Source: Pseudonocardia sp. HH130629-09 (GTDB lineage: Bacteria; Actinomycetota; Actinomycetes; Mycobacteriales; Pseudonocardiaceae). From it: a stretch of 64,000 bases of DNA. The stretch covers positions 186,001 through 250,000 of the forward strand of contig NZ_CP011868.1 of NCBI RefSeq assembly GCF_001294645.1, given 5' to 3'. The notes under the pieces are model-generated. The model ran no database searches. It saw only the letters and a list, made by a program, of their open reading frames with translations, and was not told where the DNA came from. Of the stretch, positions 26,180 through 34,065 are shown one piece after another. A program made the position numbers and the translations under genes. Within the stretch, counting starts at the first letter, position 1, and the number at the start of each line of letters is the position of its first letter.

Positions 26180-26923
26180 ATGACGACCGACGCACCCGAC
26201 ACCGCACCCGACACCGCGACCCGCACCGCCACCATCGGGCCGGTCGCCGCCCGTCCCTACCCCTGGCCCTACGACGGCACCGTCCCCGCCGCCCGCACCG
26301 CGCTGATCTGCATCGACTGGCAGGTCGACTTCTGTGGGCCCGGCGGTTACGTCGACCGGATGGGCTACGACATCGGGCTCACCCGACAGGGCCTCGCCCC
26401 GACCGCCCGGCTGCTGGCGCACGCCCGCGAGACCGGGATGCTCGTCGTCCACACCCGGGAGGGACACGCCGCGGACCTGTCCGACCTGCCTGCGAACAAG
26501 CGCTGGCGGTCGCGGCGGATCGGGGCGGAGATCGGCAGCCCCGGACCGGCCGGGCGGATCCTCGTCCGCGGCGAACCCGGCTGGGAGATCGTGCCGGAGG
26601 TCGCCCCGGTACCCGGCGAGGTGCTGATCGACAAGCCCGGCAAGGGCGCGTTCTACGCCACGCAGCTCGACCTGGTCCTCCGCTCCAACGGGATCACCCA
26701 CATCCTGCTGACCGGCATCACCACCGACGTCTGCGTGCACACCACCGTGCGCGAGGCGAACGACCGCGGCTACGAGTGCCTGATCCTCGCCGACTGCACC
26801 GGCGCCACCGACCCCGTCAACCACGACGCCGCCCTGCACATGGTGACCATGCAGGGCGGGGTGTTCGGGGCCGTCGGGTCGTCCGACGCCGTCGTCGAGG
26901 CGACCACCTGGAGTGACTCGTGA
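26180..26923 (+). CDS. Cysteine hydrolase, isochorismatase-like family, biuret-hydrolase type (first copy)
   Basis: A 247-residue protein with ribosome binding site GGAGG. The catalytic Asp-Lys-Cys triad of this fold can be read as Asp46 ([10 protein letters not shown]), Lys152 ([10 protein letters not shown]) and Cys185 ([10 protein letters not shown]). The sequences HTREGH and [18 protein letters not shown] agree with the biuret/ureidoacrylate amidohydrolase branch. Biuret hydrolase makes allophanate, the substrate of the preceding gene's product, which supports that role; triuret or ureidoacrylate are alternatives. Its stop overlaps the GTG of a paralogous second copy. Confidence 0.82.
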   Translation: MTTDAPDTAPDTATRTATIGPVAARPYPWPYDGTVPAARTALICIDWQVDFCGPGGYVDRMGYDIGLTRQGLAPTARLLAHARETGMLVVHTREGHAADLSDLPANKRWRSRRIGAEIGSPGPAGRILVRGEPGWEIVPEVAPVPGEVLIDKPGKGAFYATQLDLVLRSNGITHILLTGITTDVCVHTTVREANDRGYECLILADCTGATDPVNHDAALHMVTMQGGVFGAVGSSDAVVEATTWSDS

Positions 26924-27597
26924 TCTCGGTCGACGCCGACCCCGGCGCCTTCACCTTCGACCCCGCGACCACCGCCCTGCTGATCATCGACATGCAGCGG
27001 GACTTCTGCGAGCCCGGGGGCTTCGGCGAGACCCTGGGCAACGACGTGTCGTTGCTGCGCAGCGTCATCCCGCCGCTGCAGGAGGTCCTGCGCGTCGTCC
27101 GCGCGCTGGGCATGACCGTGATCCACACCCGCGAGGGCCACGTCCCGGACCTCAGCGACTGCCCGCCCGCCAAGCTCAACCGCGGCGAGCCGAGCCTGCG
27201 CATCGGCGACCCGGGGCCCAAGGGCCGCATCCTGGTCCGCGGCGAGTACGGCCACGACATCATCGACGAGCTGAGGCCCGAGCCCGGCGAGCTCGTGATC
27301 GACAAACCCGGCAAGGGCTCGTTCCACGGCACCACCTTCGGCGCCGAGCTGCGGTCCCGCGGCATCACCAGCCTGGTCGTGGCCGGCGTGACCACCGAGG
27401 TCTGTGTGCAGACGACCGTCCGGGAGGCCAACGACCGGGGCCACGAGTGCCTCGTGCTCTCGGACTGCACCGGCTCCTACTTCCCCGAGTTCCACCGCGT
27501 CGCACTGGAGATGGTGGCCGCCCAGGGCGGCATCTTCGGCTGGGTCGCGCCCTCGTCCGCCCTGCTCACCGCACTGACCAGGGATGCCGTGGCATGA
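26920..27597 (+). CDS. Cysteine hydrolase, isochorismatase-like family, biuret/triuret-hydrolase type (second copy)
   Basis: A 225-residue paralogue of the preceding gene. The triad is Asp24 ([14 protein letters not shown]), Lys129 ([10 protein letters not shown]) and Cys162 ([11 protein letters not shown]). Spacing Lys-Cys is 33 residues in both copies and Asp-Lys 105 here versus 106. It lacks the first copy's N-terminal extension and differs in the substrate region ([19 protein letters not shown]). Tandem, diverged copies of this family beside an allophanate hydrolase suggest two successive amide hydrolyses, for example triuret to biuret to allophanate. It overlaps both neighbours (GTGA and ATGA). 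Confidence 0.82.
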   Translation: MISVDADPGAFTFDPATTALLIIDMQRDFCEPGGFGETLGNDVSLLRSVIPPLQEVLRVVRALGMTVIHTREGHVPDLSDCPPAKLNRGEPSLRIGDPGPKGRILVRGEYGHDIIDELRPEPGELVIDKPGKGSFHGTTFGAELRSRGITSLVVAGVTTEVCVQTTVREANDRGHECLVLSDCTGSYFPEFHRVALEMVAAQGGIFGWVAPSSALLTALTRDAVA

Positions 27598-29261
27598 CCA
27601 CGACGGATACCGCACCCCAGCCGATGAGGCTCTCATGGTGGGTCGCGGGGGACACCAACGCGTTCTTCGGGCTCGGGTTCAACACGCTGGTCAACGTGCT
27701 GACCCTGACCGGGCTGTGCATCGGGGTGGTGAACATCCCCGGCGCCGAGGTGTTCGGGGTGATCCTCCCGGCGCTCGGCGTCCAGCTGCTGATCGGCAAC
27801 GTCTACTACACCTACCTCGCCCGCCGGCTGGCCCACCGCGAGGGCCGCACGGACGTCTGCGCCATGCCCTACGGCCCGTCCGTGCCGCACATGTTCATCG
27901 TCGTCTTCGTGATCATGCTGCCGATCGCGCTGGCCACCGGGAACCCGCTCACCGCGTGGGCGGCCGGTCTCGCCTGGTCGTTCATCATCGGGCTGATCGT
28001 GCTGCTCGGCGCGTTCGTCGGGCCGTGGATCCGGCGGTTCACCCCGCAGGCCGCGATGCTCGGCACGCTCGCCGGCGTCTCGATCGCGTTCATCTCGATG
28101 CGCCCGGCCGCGCAGATGTTCGAGGCCCTGTGGATCGCGCTGCCGGTCATGGTGATCATCCTGATCGGGTTCTTCACCGACCTGAAGCTGCCCGGGAACA
28201 TCCCGGTGGGGCTGGCAGCGCTGCTCGTCGGCACCGCGATCGGCTGGGTCGGCGGGTACATGTCGGTGCCCGACGTCGTCTCCGCCGCCGGCGACGTCGC
28301 GATCAGCCTCCCGACCGTCGACCTCGCCCGGCTCGGTGCCGGGCTCGCCGACGTCGCCCCGCTGCTCGCCACGGCGATCCCGCTGGGCATCTACAACTTC
28401 ACCGAGGGCATGACGAACAGCGAGTCCGCGGCCGTCGCAGGCGACGAGTACAACATGCGCGCGGTGCTCGCCGCGGACGGCGCCGGCGCCGTCGTCGGTG
28501 CCGCGATGGGCTGCCCGTTCCCGCCCGCGGTCTACATCGGACACCCGGGTTGGAAGGCGGCCGGCGGCCGGACGACGTACTCGCTGGCGTCCGGGGTGTT
28601 CATCTCCCTGATGTGCTTCCTCGGGCTGTTCGCGCTGCTCGGAGCGCTGCTGCCGACCCCGGCGATCGTGCCGATCCTGCTCTACATCGGCCTGCTGATC
28701 GGTGCCCAGGCGTTTCAGGAGACCCCGCGCCGCCACGCCGTCGCCGTCGTCATCGCGATCGTCCCGAACATCGCGGCCTGGGCCACCGGGCTGATGAACA
28801 ACGCGCTGTCGGCCGCGGGGACGACCGCGGCCCGGGTCGGCGAGGAGGCACTCGCCGGGGCCGGGCTGGTCTACCACGGCACCGTGCTGCTCGGCGGTGG
28901 CGCGATCCTCGCCGGTCTGGTGCTCGGCTCGATCACCGCGTTCGTCATCGACAAGAACTTCTTCGCCGCGGCCGCGTACTCCGCCGCCGGGGCGGTGCTC
29001 GGGTTCCTCGGGCTGATGCACGCCGAGGCCGTCGGCTGGAACGTGGGTGGGCAGATCGCGCTCGGCTACCTGTTCGCGGCGATCGTGCTGGCCGCGTTCG
29101 GGTGGGGCACCCGACGTGGCGCCACCGCCCGGCAGGCCGTCGCGCCGGAGCCCGCCGCGCCGGTCGCCCCGGCGGAGCCGCGGCCGGCTCGGCCGGCCGC
29201 GGCCCCGGCCACGACCGAGGGCCCCGACGCCGTCGGCGGACCCCGCCCGGCCACGGCATGA
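27594..29261 (+). CDS. NCS2-like nucleobase/uracil-xanthine family permease
   Basis: A 555-residue membrane protein with about 12-14 hydrophobic spans. It starts LSWWVAGDTNAFFGLGFNTL and includes the family segments VCAMPYGPSVPHMFIVVFVI, LPLGIYNFTEGMTNSESA-like and GAAMGCPFPPAVYIGHPGW. The conserved polar Glu in NFTEGMTN sits where NCS2 carriers bind substrate. The last 50 residues are a disordered Pro/Ala tail. It starts inside the stop of the second cysteine hydrolase (ATGA) and ends inside the start of the next gene, so it should import the pathway's substrate, probably a ureido compound rather than a purine. Confidence 0.83.
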   Translation: MTTTDTAPQPMRLSWWVAGDTNAFFGLGFNTLVNVLTLTGLCIGVVNIPGAEVFGVILPALGVQLLIGNVYYTYLARRLAHREGRTDVCAMPYGPSVPHMFIVVFVIMLPIALATGNPLTAWAAGLAWSFIIGLIVLLGAFVGPWIRRFTPQAAMLGTLAGVSIAFISMRPAAQMFEALWIALPVMVIILIGFFTDLKLPGNIPVGLAALLVGTAIGWVGGYMSVPDVVSAAGDVAISLPTVDLARLGAGLADVAPLLATAIPLGIYNFTEGMTNSESAAVAGDEYNMRAVLAADGAGAVVGAAMGCPFPPAVYIGHPGWKAAGGRTTYSLASGVFISLMCFLGLFALLGALLPTPAIVPILLYIGLLIGAQAFQETPRRHAVAVVIAIVPNIAAWATGLMNNALSAAGTTAARVGEEALAGAGLVYHGTVLLGGGAILAGLVLGSITAFVIDKNFFAAAAYSAAGAVLGFLGLMHAEAVGWNVGGQIALGYLFAAIVLAAFGWGTRRGATARQAVAPEPAAPVAPAEPRPARPAAAPATTEGPDAVGGPRPATA

Positions 29262-29662
29262 CCCGCGGCACGGTCACCACGGCCGACGAGCTCGACCGGC
29301 CCGACGTCGTCGCGCAGGTGCGGGCGGTGTTCGACCGGTACGAGCGGGCGCTGCGCGACGCCGACGTCGCCGTCCTCACCGAGCTGTTCTGGGACGACGA
29401 CCGCTGCGTCCGCTACGGCGTCGCCGACCGCCAGCAGGGCGGCGCCCAGATCGACGCGTGGCGCCGGGCGAACCCCGGGGTCCCGGCCGGGCGGACGCTG
29501 TCCGGCACGACGGTCCTCGCCCTCGGGAGCGACGCGGCCGTCGTCAGCACACGGTTCGGCTACCCGGACGGCGCGAGGGAGGGCCGGCAGACCCAGACCT
29601 GGGCGCGGCTCGGCGGCGCCTGGCGGATCGTGGCAGCACACGTCTCGGAGGTGCCGTGCTGA
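29258..29662 (+). CDS. AtzH/HpxZ-like protein (DUF3225, NTF2 fold)
   Basis: A 134-residue protein. The sequence has ADVAVLTELFWDDDRCVRYG, AWRRANPGVPAGRT and a C-terminal RFGYPDGAREGRQTQTWARL. This is the SnoaL/NTF2-like small domain seen in HpxZ (oxalurate use) and AtzH (cyanuric acid pathway, where it processes 1,3-dicarboxyurea to allophanate). Placement between a permease and an allophanate-hydrolase domain supports an AtzH-like housekeeping role, removing dead-end carboxylated ureas. The ATG overlaps the permease stop, and the TGA overlaps the next gene's start region. Confidence 0.8.
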   Translation: MTRGTVTTADELDRPDVVAQVRAVFDRYERALRDADVAVLTELFWDDDRCVRYGVADRQQGGAQIDAWRRANPGVPAGRTLSGTTVLALGSDAAVVSTRFGYPDGAREGRQTQTWARLGGAWRIVAAHVSEVPC

Positions 29663-30033
29663 CCGGGGGGTTCGCGGTCGTCGCCGCGCACCGGCGGGGC
29701 CAGCCGCTGCACCACGAGCTGCTCGCCCTCGGGGCCCGGTTCCGGGCGGTGCGGGTGACCGCGCCGGAGTACCGGCTGCTCGCCCTCGACGGTGACGTCC
29801 CGCGCGGCGGGCTGCTCCGGGTCGGCGCGGGCGGTGCGGCGATCGAGGTGGAGGTGTTCGACCTGCCCGCCGCGGCCCCCGCGGGCCTGGTGCTGCCCGC
29901 GCCGCTCGCGCGGGGCCGGGTCCTGCTCGACGACGGCGATCCGGTCGCCGGGATCGTCTGCACGACGGCGACGCCCGGGGCCCGGGACGTCACCGAGCAC
30001 GGCAGCTGGCCCGCCTACCTCGCCGCACGGTGA
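29656..30033 (+). CDS. Stand-alone C-terminal domain of allophanate hydrolase
   Basis: A 125-residue protein from the GTG at 29656, which overlaps the preceding stop. It matches the C-terminal domain normally fused to AtzF and to the hydrolase half of urea amidolyase. Matching segments are AAHRRGQPLHHELLALGARF, VTAPEYRLLALDG, GGAAIEVEVFDLPA and the ending REVTEHGSWPAYLA-like DVTEHGSWPAYLAAR. In the fused enzymes this domain helps release CO2 after deamination and shapes the oligomer. Here it is a separate polypeptide, while the amidase part is at 24765-26120. A terminator hairpin follows immediately. Confidence 0.85.
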   Translation: MLTGGFAVVAAHRRGQPLHHELLALGARFRAVRVTAPEYRLLALDGDVPRGGLLRVGAGGAAIEVEVFDLPAAAPAGLVLPAPLARGRVLLDDGDPVAGIVCTTATPGARDVTEHGSWPAYLAAR

Positions 30034-30034
30034 T

Positions 30035-30077
30035 CCGGGGCCGTCCCACCGCATCCGTGCGGGTGGGACGGCCCCGG
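30035..30077. terminator. Terminator hairpin between the urea-oligomer operon and the LLM gene
   Basis: CCGGGGCCGTCCCACC pairs over 16 bases with GGTGGGACGGCCCCGG; inner bases extend the stem with one bulge. It lies between convergent stops at 30033 and 30082 and can serve both operons. Confidence 0.8.
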
Positions 30078-30081
30078 GGCC

Positions 30082-31098
30082 TCAGCCGACCAGGTCGCGG
30101 ATCGTGCGCAGGTGGTCGGGTGCGCCGTCCACGACCATCGTCGTGATCAGCGAGTCGCGGAACACCGGCAGCTCCTCGGCGATCTTCGCCGTCGGACCGA
30201 TGAGTGCCACCTGCTCGACCATCGAGGTCGGGACGGCCTTCGCGGCCGCGTCCTTGTCACCGGCGAGGTAGAGCTCCTGGATACGGGCGCACTCCTGCTC
30301 GTAGCCCATGCGGGCGAAGACCTCGTAGTGGAAGTTCGCGCCCCTGGCGCCCATCCCGCCGACGTAGAGCGCGAGGAACGGGCGGATCCGGTCCGCGGCG
30401 GCCTCGACGTCGTCGTCGACGACGACCTGCACCATGCAGACGACCTCGAAGCCGTCCGGGCGCCCGCCGCGGGCGGCGAACCCGGCGTCGAGGGACTCGC
30501 GGTAGTGCGCGTCGTTCCGGGGTGCGTAGAACAGCGGCTGCCAGCCGTCGGCGATCTCGGCGGCCAGCGCGACGTTCTTCGGGCCCTCGGCGGCGAGCAG
30601 GATCGGCAGGTCGGTCCGGTACGGGTGCAGCGTCGAGCGCAGCGGCTTGCCCAGCCCGGTGCCGCCCGGGTACGGGATCGGGTGGTGCGGGCCGTCGGAG
30701 AGCACATTCTCCCGCGCGATCGCGGCGCGCAGGATCCGGACGTACTCCCGGGTGCGGGCGAGCGGCTTCGGGTACGGCTGCCCGTACCAGCCCTCGACGA
30801 CCTGTGGCCCGGACGCGCCGATGCCCAGCACCATCCGGCCGCCGGAGAGGTGGTCCAGCGTCATGGCGGCCATCGCCGTCGCGGTCGGGGTGCGCGCGGA
30901 CATCTGCACGACCGAGGTGCCCAGGCGCATCCGCGTGGTGCGGGAGCCGAGCCAGGACAGCGGGGTGAACGCGTCCGAGCCGTACGCCTCGGCCGTCCAC
31001 ATCGAGTCGAAGCCGAGGTCCTCGGCGGCGTCGACCTTCTCCACCGTTCCGGGCGGCGGCCCGGCGCCCCAGTAGCCCAGCGCCAGACCGAGCTTCAC
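30082..31098 (-). CDS. LLM-class F420-dependent oxidoreductase
   Basis: A 338-residue luciferase-like TIM barrel. The GTG at 31098 gives the family start VKLGLALGYWG; the frame runs further upstream but that part overlaps the P450 gene. Key segments are LGFDSMWTAEAYGSDAFTPL, RMRLGTSVVQMSARTPTATA and GRMVLGIGASGPQVVEGWYG, the mycobacterial F420-dependent pattern. It would use reduced or oxidised coenzyme F420 in the cytosol. The start overlaps the P450 stop by four bases (GTGA), so both are in one operon with SDR and SCP2. The exact substrate, perhaps a sterol or lipid intermediate, is not known. Confidence 0.88.
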   Translation of the reverse strand: MKLGLALGYWGAGPPPGTVEKVDAAEDLGFDSMWTAEAYGSDAFTPLSWLGSRTTRMRLGTSVVQMSARTPTATAMAAMTLDHLSGGRMVLGIGASGPQVVEGWYGQPYPKPLARTREYVRILRAAIARENVLSDGPHHPIPYPGGTGLGKPLRSTLHPYRTDLPILLAAEGPKNVALAAEIADGWQPLFYAPRNDAHYRESLDAGFAARGGRPDGFEVVCMVQVVVDDDVEAAADRIRPFLALYVGGMGARGANFHYEVFARMGYEQECARIQELYLAGDKDAAAKAVPTSMVEQVALIGPTAKIAEELPVFRDSLITTMVVDGAPDHLRTIRDLVG

Positions 31099-32369
31099 GA
31101 CGCCGTCCCGAACGTCACCGGTAGCCGCTTGATGCCGTTGATGAAGTTCCCGGTCAGGAACTCCGGCTCGCCCACCGACAGGTCCGGGACCCGGGTGAGG
31201 AGCTGGTGGAACAGCGCGCGCAGCTGGGTCTTGGCCAGGTGGTGACCCAGGCAGAAGTGCGGGCCGCCGCCGCCGAAGCCGACGTGCGGGTTCTCGGCGC
31301 GGGTGATGTCGAAGACGTGCGGGTCGGTGAAGACGGACTCGTCGCGGTTGCCGGAGTGGTAGAAGAGCACGACCCGCTCGCCCTCGGCGATCCGCTGCCC
31401 GCGGATCTCGGTGTCGCGGGTCGCGGTGCGCCGGAAGGTCAGCACCGGGCTGGCCCAGCGGACGAACTCCTCGACGGCGGGCTTGATCCGGTCGTCGAAC
31501 TCCTCGGTCAGCAGCCGCTTCTGGTCCGGGTTGCGGTCCAGCGCGAGGATGGCGTGGCTGGAGGTCTGCCGGGTGGTGTCGTTGCCCGCGACGCACAGCA
31601 GCACGAAGAACGCCGCGATCTCCTCGTCGGTGAGCGCGTCCCCGTCGACCTCGGCCTGGACCAGCGCCGTCATGAGGTCGTCCTCGGGCGTCTCGCGGCG
31701 TGCCGCGGACAGCTCGAAGCAGGTGGTGTGCAGGGTCATCAGCCCGTTGAGCAGCACGGCCATCGCGTCGCCGTCGCCGACGTAGTCGGGGTCGTTCCAC
31801 CCGACCATGGCGTTGGCCGCGTCGGCGACCTCCTGCCGCCTCTCCTGCGGGATGCCGATCATCTGCGAGATCGTCCACATCGGGAGGCGGGCGGAGACGG
31901 CCGACACGAAGTCGGCCGGGCCGGGCCGGGCCAGGAGGTCGTCGACGATCAGACGGGCCTGCTCGGCGATCTGCTCCTCGATCTGGCGGACCCGACGCGG
32001 CGTGAACACCGAGCTGATGACCTTGCGCAGCCGGTGGTGGCGCGGCGCGTCCATCGCGAGGATGGAGTGCGCTGCCTCGAGGACGTCCTCCGGCGCGTCC
32101 TCCAGCATGACGCCGCCGTACTGCTGGCCGGAGGCGAAGGTCTCGGCGTCGCGGCTGACGGCCTGGATGTCGGCGTGGGTGACCAGCGCCCAGAACCCGG
32201 GGGCGTCGGGGTCGGGCAGCAGGTCGGTCTCGGCCGGCGGGTGCCAGGACAGCGGGCGCTCGCGGCGCAGCTCGGCGAACCGCTCCTCGCGGGCGTCGGG
32301 GGTCTGGGCCCAGAACGCCTGGGTGGAGATGTCGAGCGGGTCGTACGGGCGCTTCTCCGTGGTGGTCAC
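31095..32369 (-). CDS. Cytochrome P450, CYP125/CYP124-like
   Basis: A 424-residue soluble bacterial P450 from a GTG with GAGGAGG upstream. Motifs are the I-helix oxygen-activation AGNDTT (261-266), the K-helix E301-F-V-R304, and the haem-binding loop GFGGGGPHFCLGHHLAK with Cys373 as thiolate ligand. The sequence ITRAENPHVGFGGGGPHFCLG and the N-terminal DPLDISTQAFWAQTPDAREE are typical of the actinobacterial sterol/fatty-acid omega-hydroxylase branch. Beside an SDR, an SCP2 protein and an mce operon, oxidation of a sterol or branched lipid chain is a reasonable guess. Redox partners are not encoded nearby. Confidence 0.92.
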   Translation of the reverse strand: MTTTEKRPYDPLDISTQAFWAQTPDAREERFAELRRERPLSWHPPAETDLLPDPDAPGFWALVTHADIQAVSRDAETFASGQQYGGVMLEDAPEDVLEAAHSILAMDAPRHHRLRKVISSVFTPRRVRQIEEQIAEQARLIVDDLLARPGPADFVSAVSARLPMWTISQMIGIPQERRQEVADAANAMVGWNDPDYVGDGDAMAVLLNGLMTLHTTCFELSAARRETPEDDLMTALVQAEVDGDALTDEEIAAFFVLLCVAGNDTTRQTSSHAILALDRNPDQKRLLTEEFDDRIKPAVEEFVRWASPVLTFRRTATRDTEIRGQRIAEGERVVLFYHSGNRDESVFTDPHVFDITRAENPHVGFGGGGPHFCLGHHLAKTQLRALFHQLLTRVPDLSVGEPEFLTGNFINGIKRLPVTFGTAS

Positions 32370-32406
32370 GGGATTGCCTCCTCGCGGTTGCGTCGTCGGA
32401 ACCGGA

Positions 32407-33186
32407 TCAGATCTCGGGTGGGGGGATCATGCCCGTCAGCACGGCACCGCTGATGCCGCCATCGGCGACGAGCGCGTGTCCGTTGATCCAGGCGGACTCC
32501 GGACCGGCCAGGAACAGGACCGGACCGGCGATGTCGGTGGGGGTGGCGTGCCTGCCGAGGAACGCGGCGAGCGCGTCGAGGTTCTCCTTGCCCATCGACT
32601 CCTCGAAGTCGCCGAGGATGGGGGTCTCGACCGGGCCGGGGCAGACGGCGTTCATCCGCACCCCGTTCTCGCCGAACACGGGGGCCATGAGCATCGTGTA
32701 GACGATCAGGGCCTCCTTGGAGAAGTTGTAGGCGTTGCCCGCCTGGGGATGCGCCGCGAACCAGGCGAGCCCCTCGTCGACGGTGTCGGTGGCGAGCAGC
32801 TCACGCAGCGCCGCCAGCCGGTCGGCCCAGCCGTAGCCGGCGATGGAGGCGACGTTCACGATCGCGCCACCCGGGCGGATCCGTTCGACGATCGACTCGG
32901 TCAGGTGACGGAGCCCGAGCAGGTTCACCCGCAGCACGAGCTCGGCGGGCGCGGTGCCGGGCACTCCGGCCACGTTGCACAGGGCGTCGAACTCCCCGCC
33001 GAGCGCGGCGACGGCGGAGTCGATCGACGCGACGTCGGACAGGTCGCAGTGCACGTGCCGCGCGACGCCGACGGGGGCGTCCTTCAGGTCCAGCGAGACG
33101 ACCTCGTCGCCGGCATCGACGAACCGGCGCGTGACCTCGGCGCCGATCCCGGACGCGGCACCGGTCACCAGTACCCGGCGGCTCAC
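32407..33186 (-). CDS. Short-chain dehydrogenase/reductase (hydroxysteroid dehydrogenase-like)
   Basis: A 259-residue SDR. The GTG at 33186 gives VSRRVLVTGAASGIGAEVTR, with the cofactor loop TGAASGIG at residues 8-15. The NAG-type motif is NVAG, catalytic Ser114 is in VNVASIAGYG and the Tyr153-xxx-Lys157 pair is in YNFSK. The C-terminal PVETPILGDFEESMGKENLD and GHALVADGGISG are characteristic of 3-alpha-hydroxysteroid dehydrogenase-like SDRs. It probably oxidises or reduces an alcohol on a hydrophobic ring compound with NAD(H). Its start overlaps the stop of the SCP2 gene by four bases. Confidence 0.9.
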   Translation of the reverse strand: MSRRVLVTGAASGIGAEVTRRFVDAGDEVVSLDLKDAPVGVARHVHCDLSDVASIDSAVAALGGEFDALCNVAGVPGTAPAELVLRVNLLGLRHLTESIVERIRPGGAIVNVASIAGYGWADRLAALRELLATDTVDEGLAWFAAHPQAGNAYNFSKEALIVYTMLMAPVFGENGVRMNAVCPGPVETPILGDFEESMGKENLDALAAFLGRHATPTDIAGPVLFLAGPESAWINGHALVADGGISGAVLTGMIPPPEI

Positions 33187-33599
33187 TTGGTGACCAGGAG
33201 GTCCTCGCGGCCGTCGGCCTTGAGACGTTCGACGTAGGTGGGGAACAGGCGCTTGGACAACGGCGCGAGCTGCAGGAGCTTGGTGACCGTGCCGTCGACC
33301 TTCACCTTGCCCTTGGCCATGGCGAAGGTCAGGTTGACCGTGCCCTGCCAGTAGGCGTTCGCGGTCTCGGTGGACATGGTCATCGTGGCCTGTGGCTCGG
33401 GGGCGCCGGCGTCGGAGCCCTTCCAGACCGTGGCCCCGGGCAGGTCGATGATCAGCGCGGAGTCCGGGGCGGTGCACTGCTGACGCAGGACCAGGCCGGT
33501 GCTGCGGAGCTTCGGCGACAGCTCGGGGTCCGCCAGCGCGGTCTCGAAGATGCCGCCGATGTAGCGGTACAGCTCGTCCTCGTCGGTGAATCCGGGCAC
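33183..33599 (-). CDS. SCP2 sterol-binding domain protein, first gene of the P450 operon
   Basis: A 138-residue protein from a GTG with CGTGGAGGAACC upstream. It is a paralogue of the protein at 20178-20588, sharing the helical start (DELYRYIGGIFETALADPEL), the middle strands and the C-terminal LKADGREDLL. It is the promoter-proximal gene of the SCP2-SDR-P450-LLM operon; the 19-bp palindrome ends 45 bases upstream. Lipid or sterol carrying to the oxidative enzymes is the likely role. Confidence 0.82.
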   Translation of the reverse strand: MPGFTDEDELYRYIGGIFETALADPELSPKLRSTGLVLRQQCTAPDSALIIDLPGATVWKGSDAGAPEPQATMTMSTETANAYWQGTVNLTFAMAKGKVKVDGTVTKLLQLAPLSKRLFPTYVERLKADGREDLLVTK

Positions 33600-33643
33600 G
33601 GTTCCTCCACGTCGTCGTGAGTGTGCGTCGTTGCCACCGGAAC

Positions 33644-33662
33644 GTAACGTAGATTACGTTAC
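33644..33662. promoter_or_regulatory. 19-bp palindromic operator, copy 1 (upstream of the SCP2-SDR-P450-LLM operon)
   Basis: GTAACGTAGATTACGTTAC has eight-base perfect arms (GTAACGTA / TACGTTAC). Read on the minus strand it contains TAATCT, a possible -10 element, so binding would block the promoter. The same sequence, slightly changed, lies before the mce operon. The divergent TetR-family gene between them is the natural candidate regulator. Confidence 0.75.
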
Positions 33663-33732
33663 TGGGGAAGTACCCGGCTCGGAGGACGCGGAGGTCGGCG
33701 TGGACGTGGTCGTGGACGCGTCGACGACGGTG

Positions 33733-33812
33733 CCCGACGGCCCGACGGCCCGACGGCCCGACGGCCCGACGGCCCGACGGCCCGACGGCCCGACGGCCCG
33801 ACGGCCCGACGG
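33733..33812. repeat. Ten perfect tandem copies of an 8-bp unit (CCCGACGG)
   Basis: CCCGACGG is repeated ten times without a mismatch over 80 bases, flanked by GTG and TCCG. It starts 70 bases beyond the operator, between the SCP2 promoter and the TetR gene. Such simple repeats gain and lose units by slippage. It is not CRISPR: there are no spacers. Confidence 0.97.
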
Positions 33813-34065
33813 TCCGCGTGCCGGTGGCCGGCGGGCCTTCCGGGGGAGTGGGGAGCAGCGGCTCCGCCGCCCGCCACGGTCGTTCGGGACCGACGCCGTC
33901 CCGCCCCGGCGGGCAGCGCGGGCGGCCGGTCCGGCCCTGCTCCTGGTCCCGTCCGCCCGACGCGTGACGCGCGGACCGGACGCCCGCCGCGCAGGATCTT
34001 CTGATCGAACGCGCGTCCGGCGTGGCACCCTGGTGGGCCGGCACGGGTGGTGAGGAGGGGGCGGG

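Larger units (their letters stand above)
33600..34065. other. Noncoding control region between the SCP2 and TetR genes
   Basis: 466 bases without a convincing gene. It holds the 19-bp palindrome (33644-33662), the ten-copy 8-bp repeat (33733-33812) and about 250 further bases where I see no structure. Open frames here are repeats of PDGPTARR or GPSGRRAV produced by the repeat and are not genes. Confidence 0.6.

Noticed and set aside
33733..33812. Possible CRISPR array
   Set aside because: The units are contiguous 8-mers with no spacers and no cas genes nearby.
33586..34053. Open frames through the 8-bp repeat region coding PDGPTARR or GPSGRRAV
   Set aside because: The peptide repeats are a by-product of the DNA repeat; no start signal or conserved flanks.
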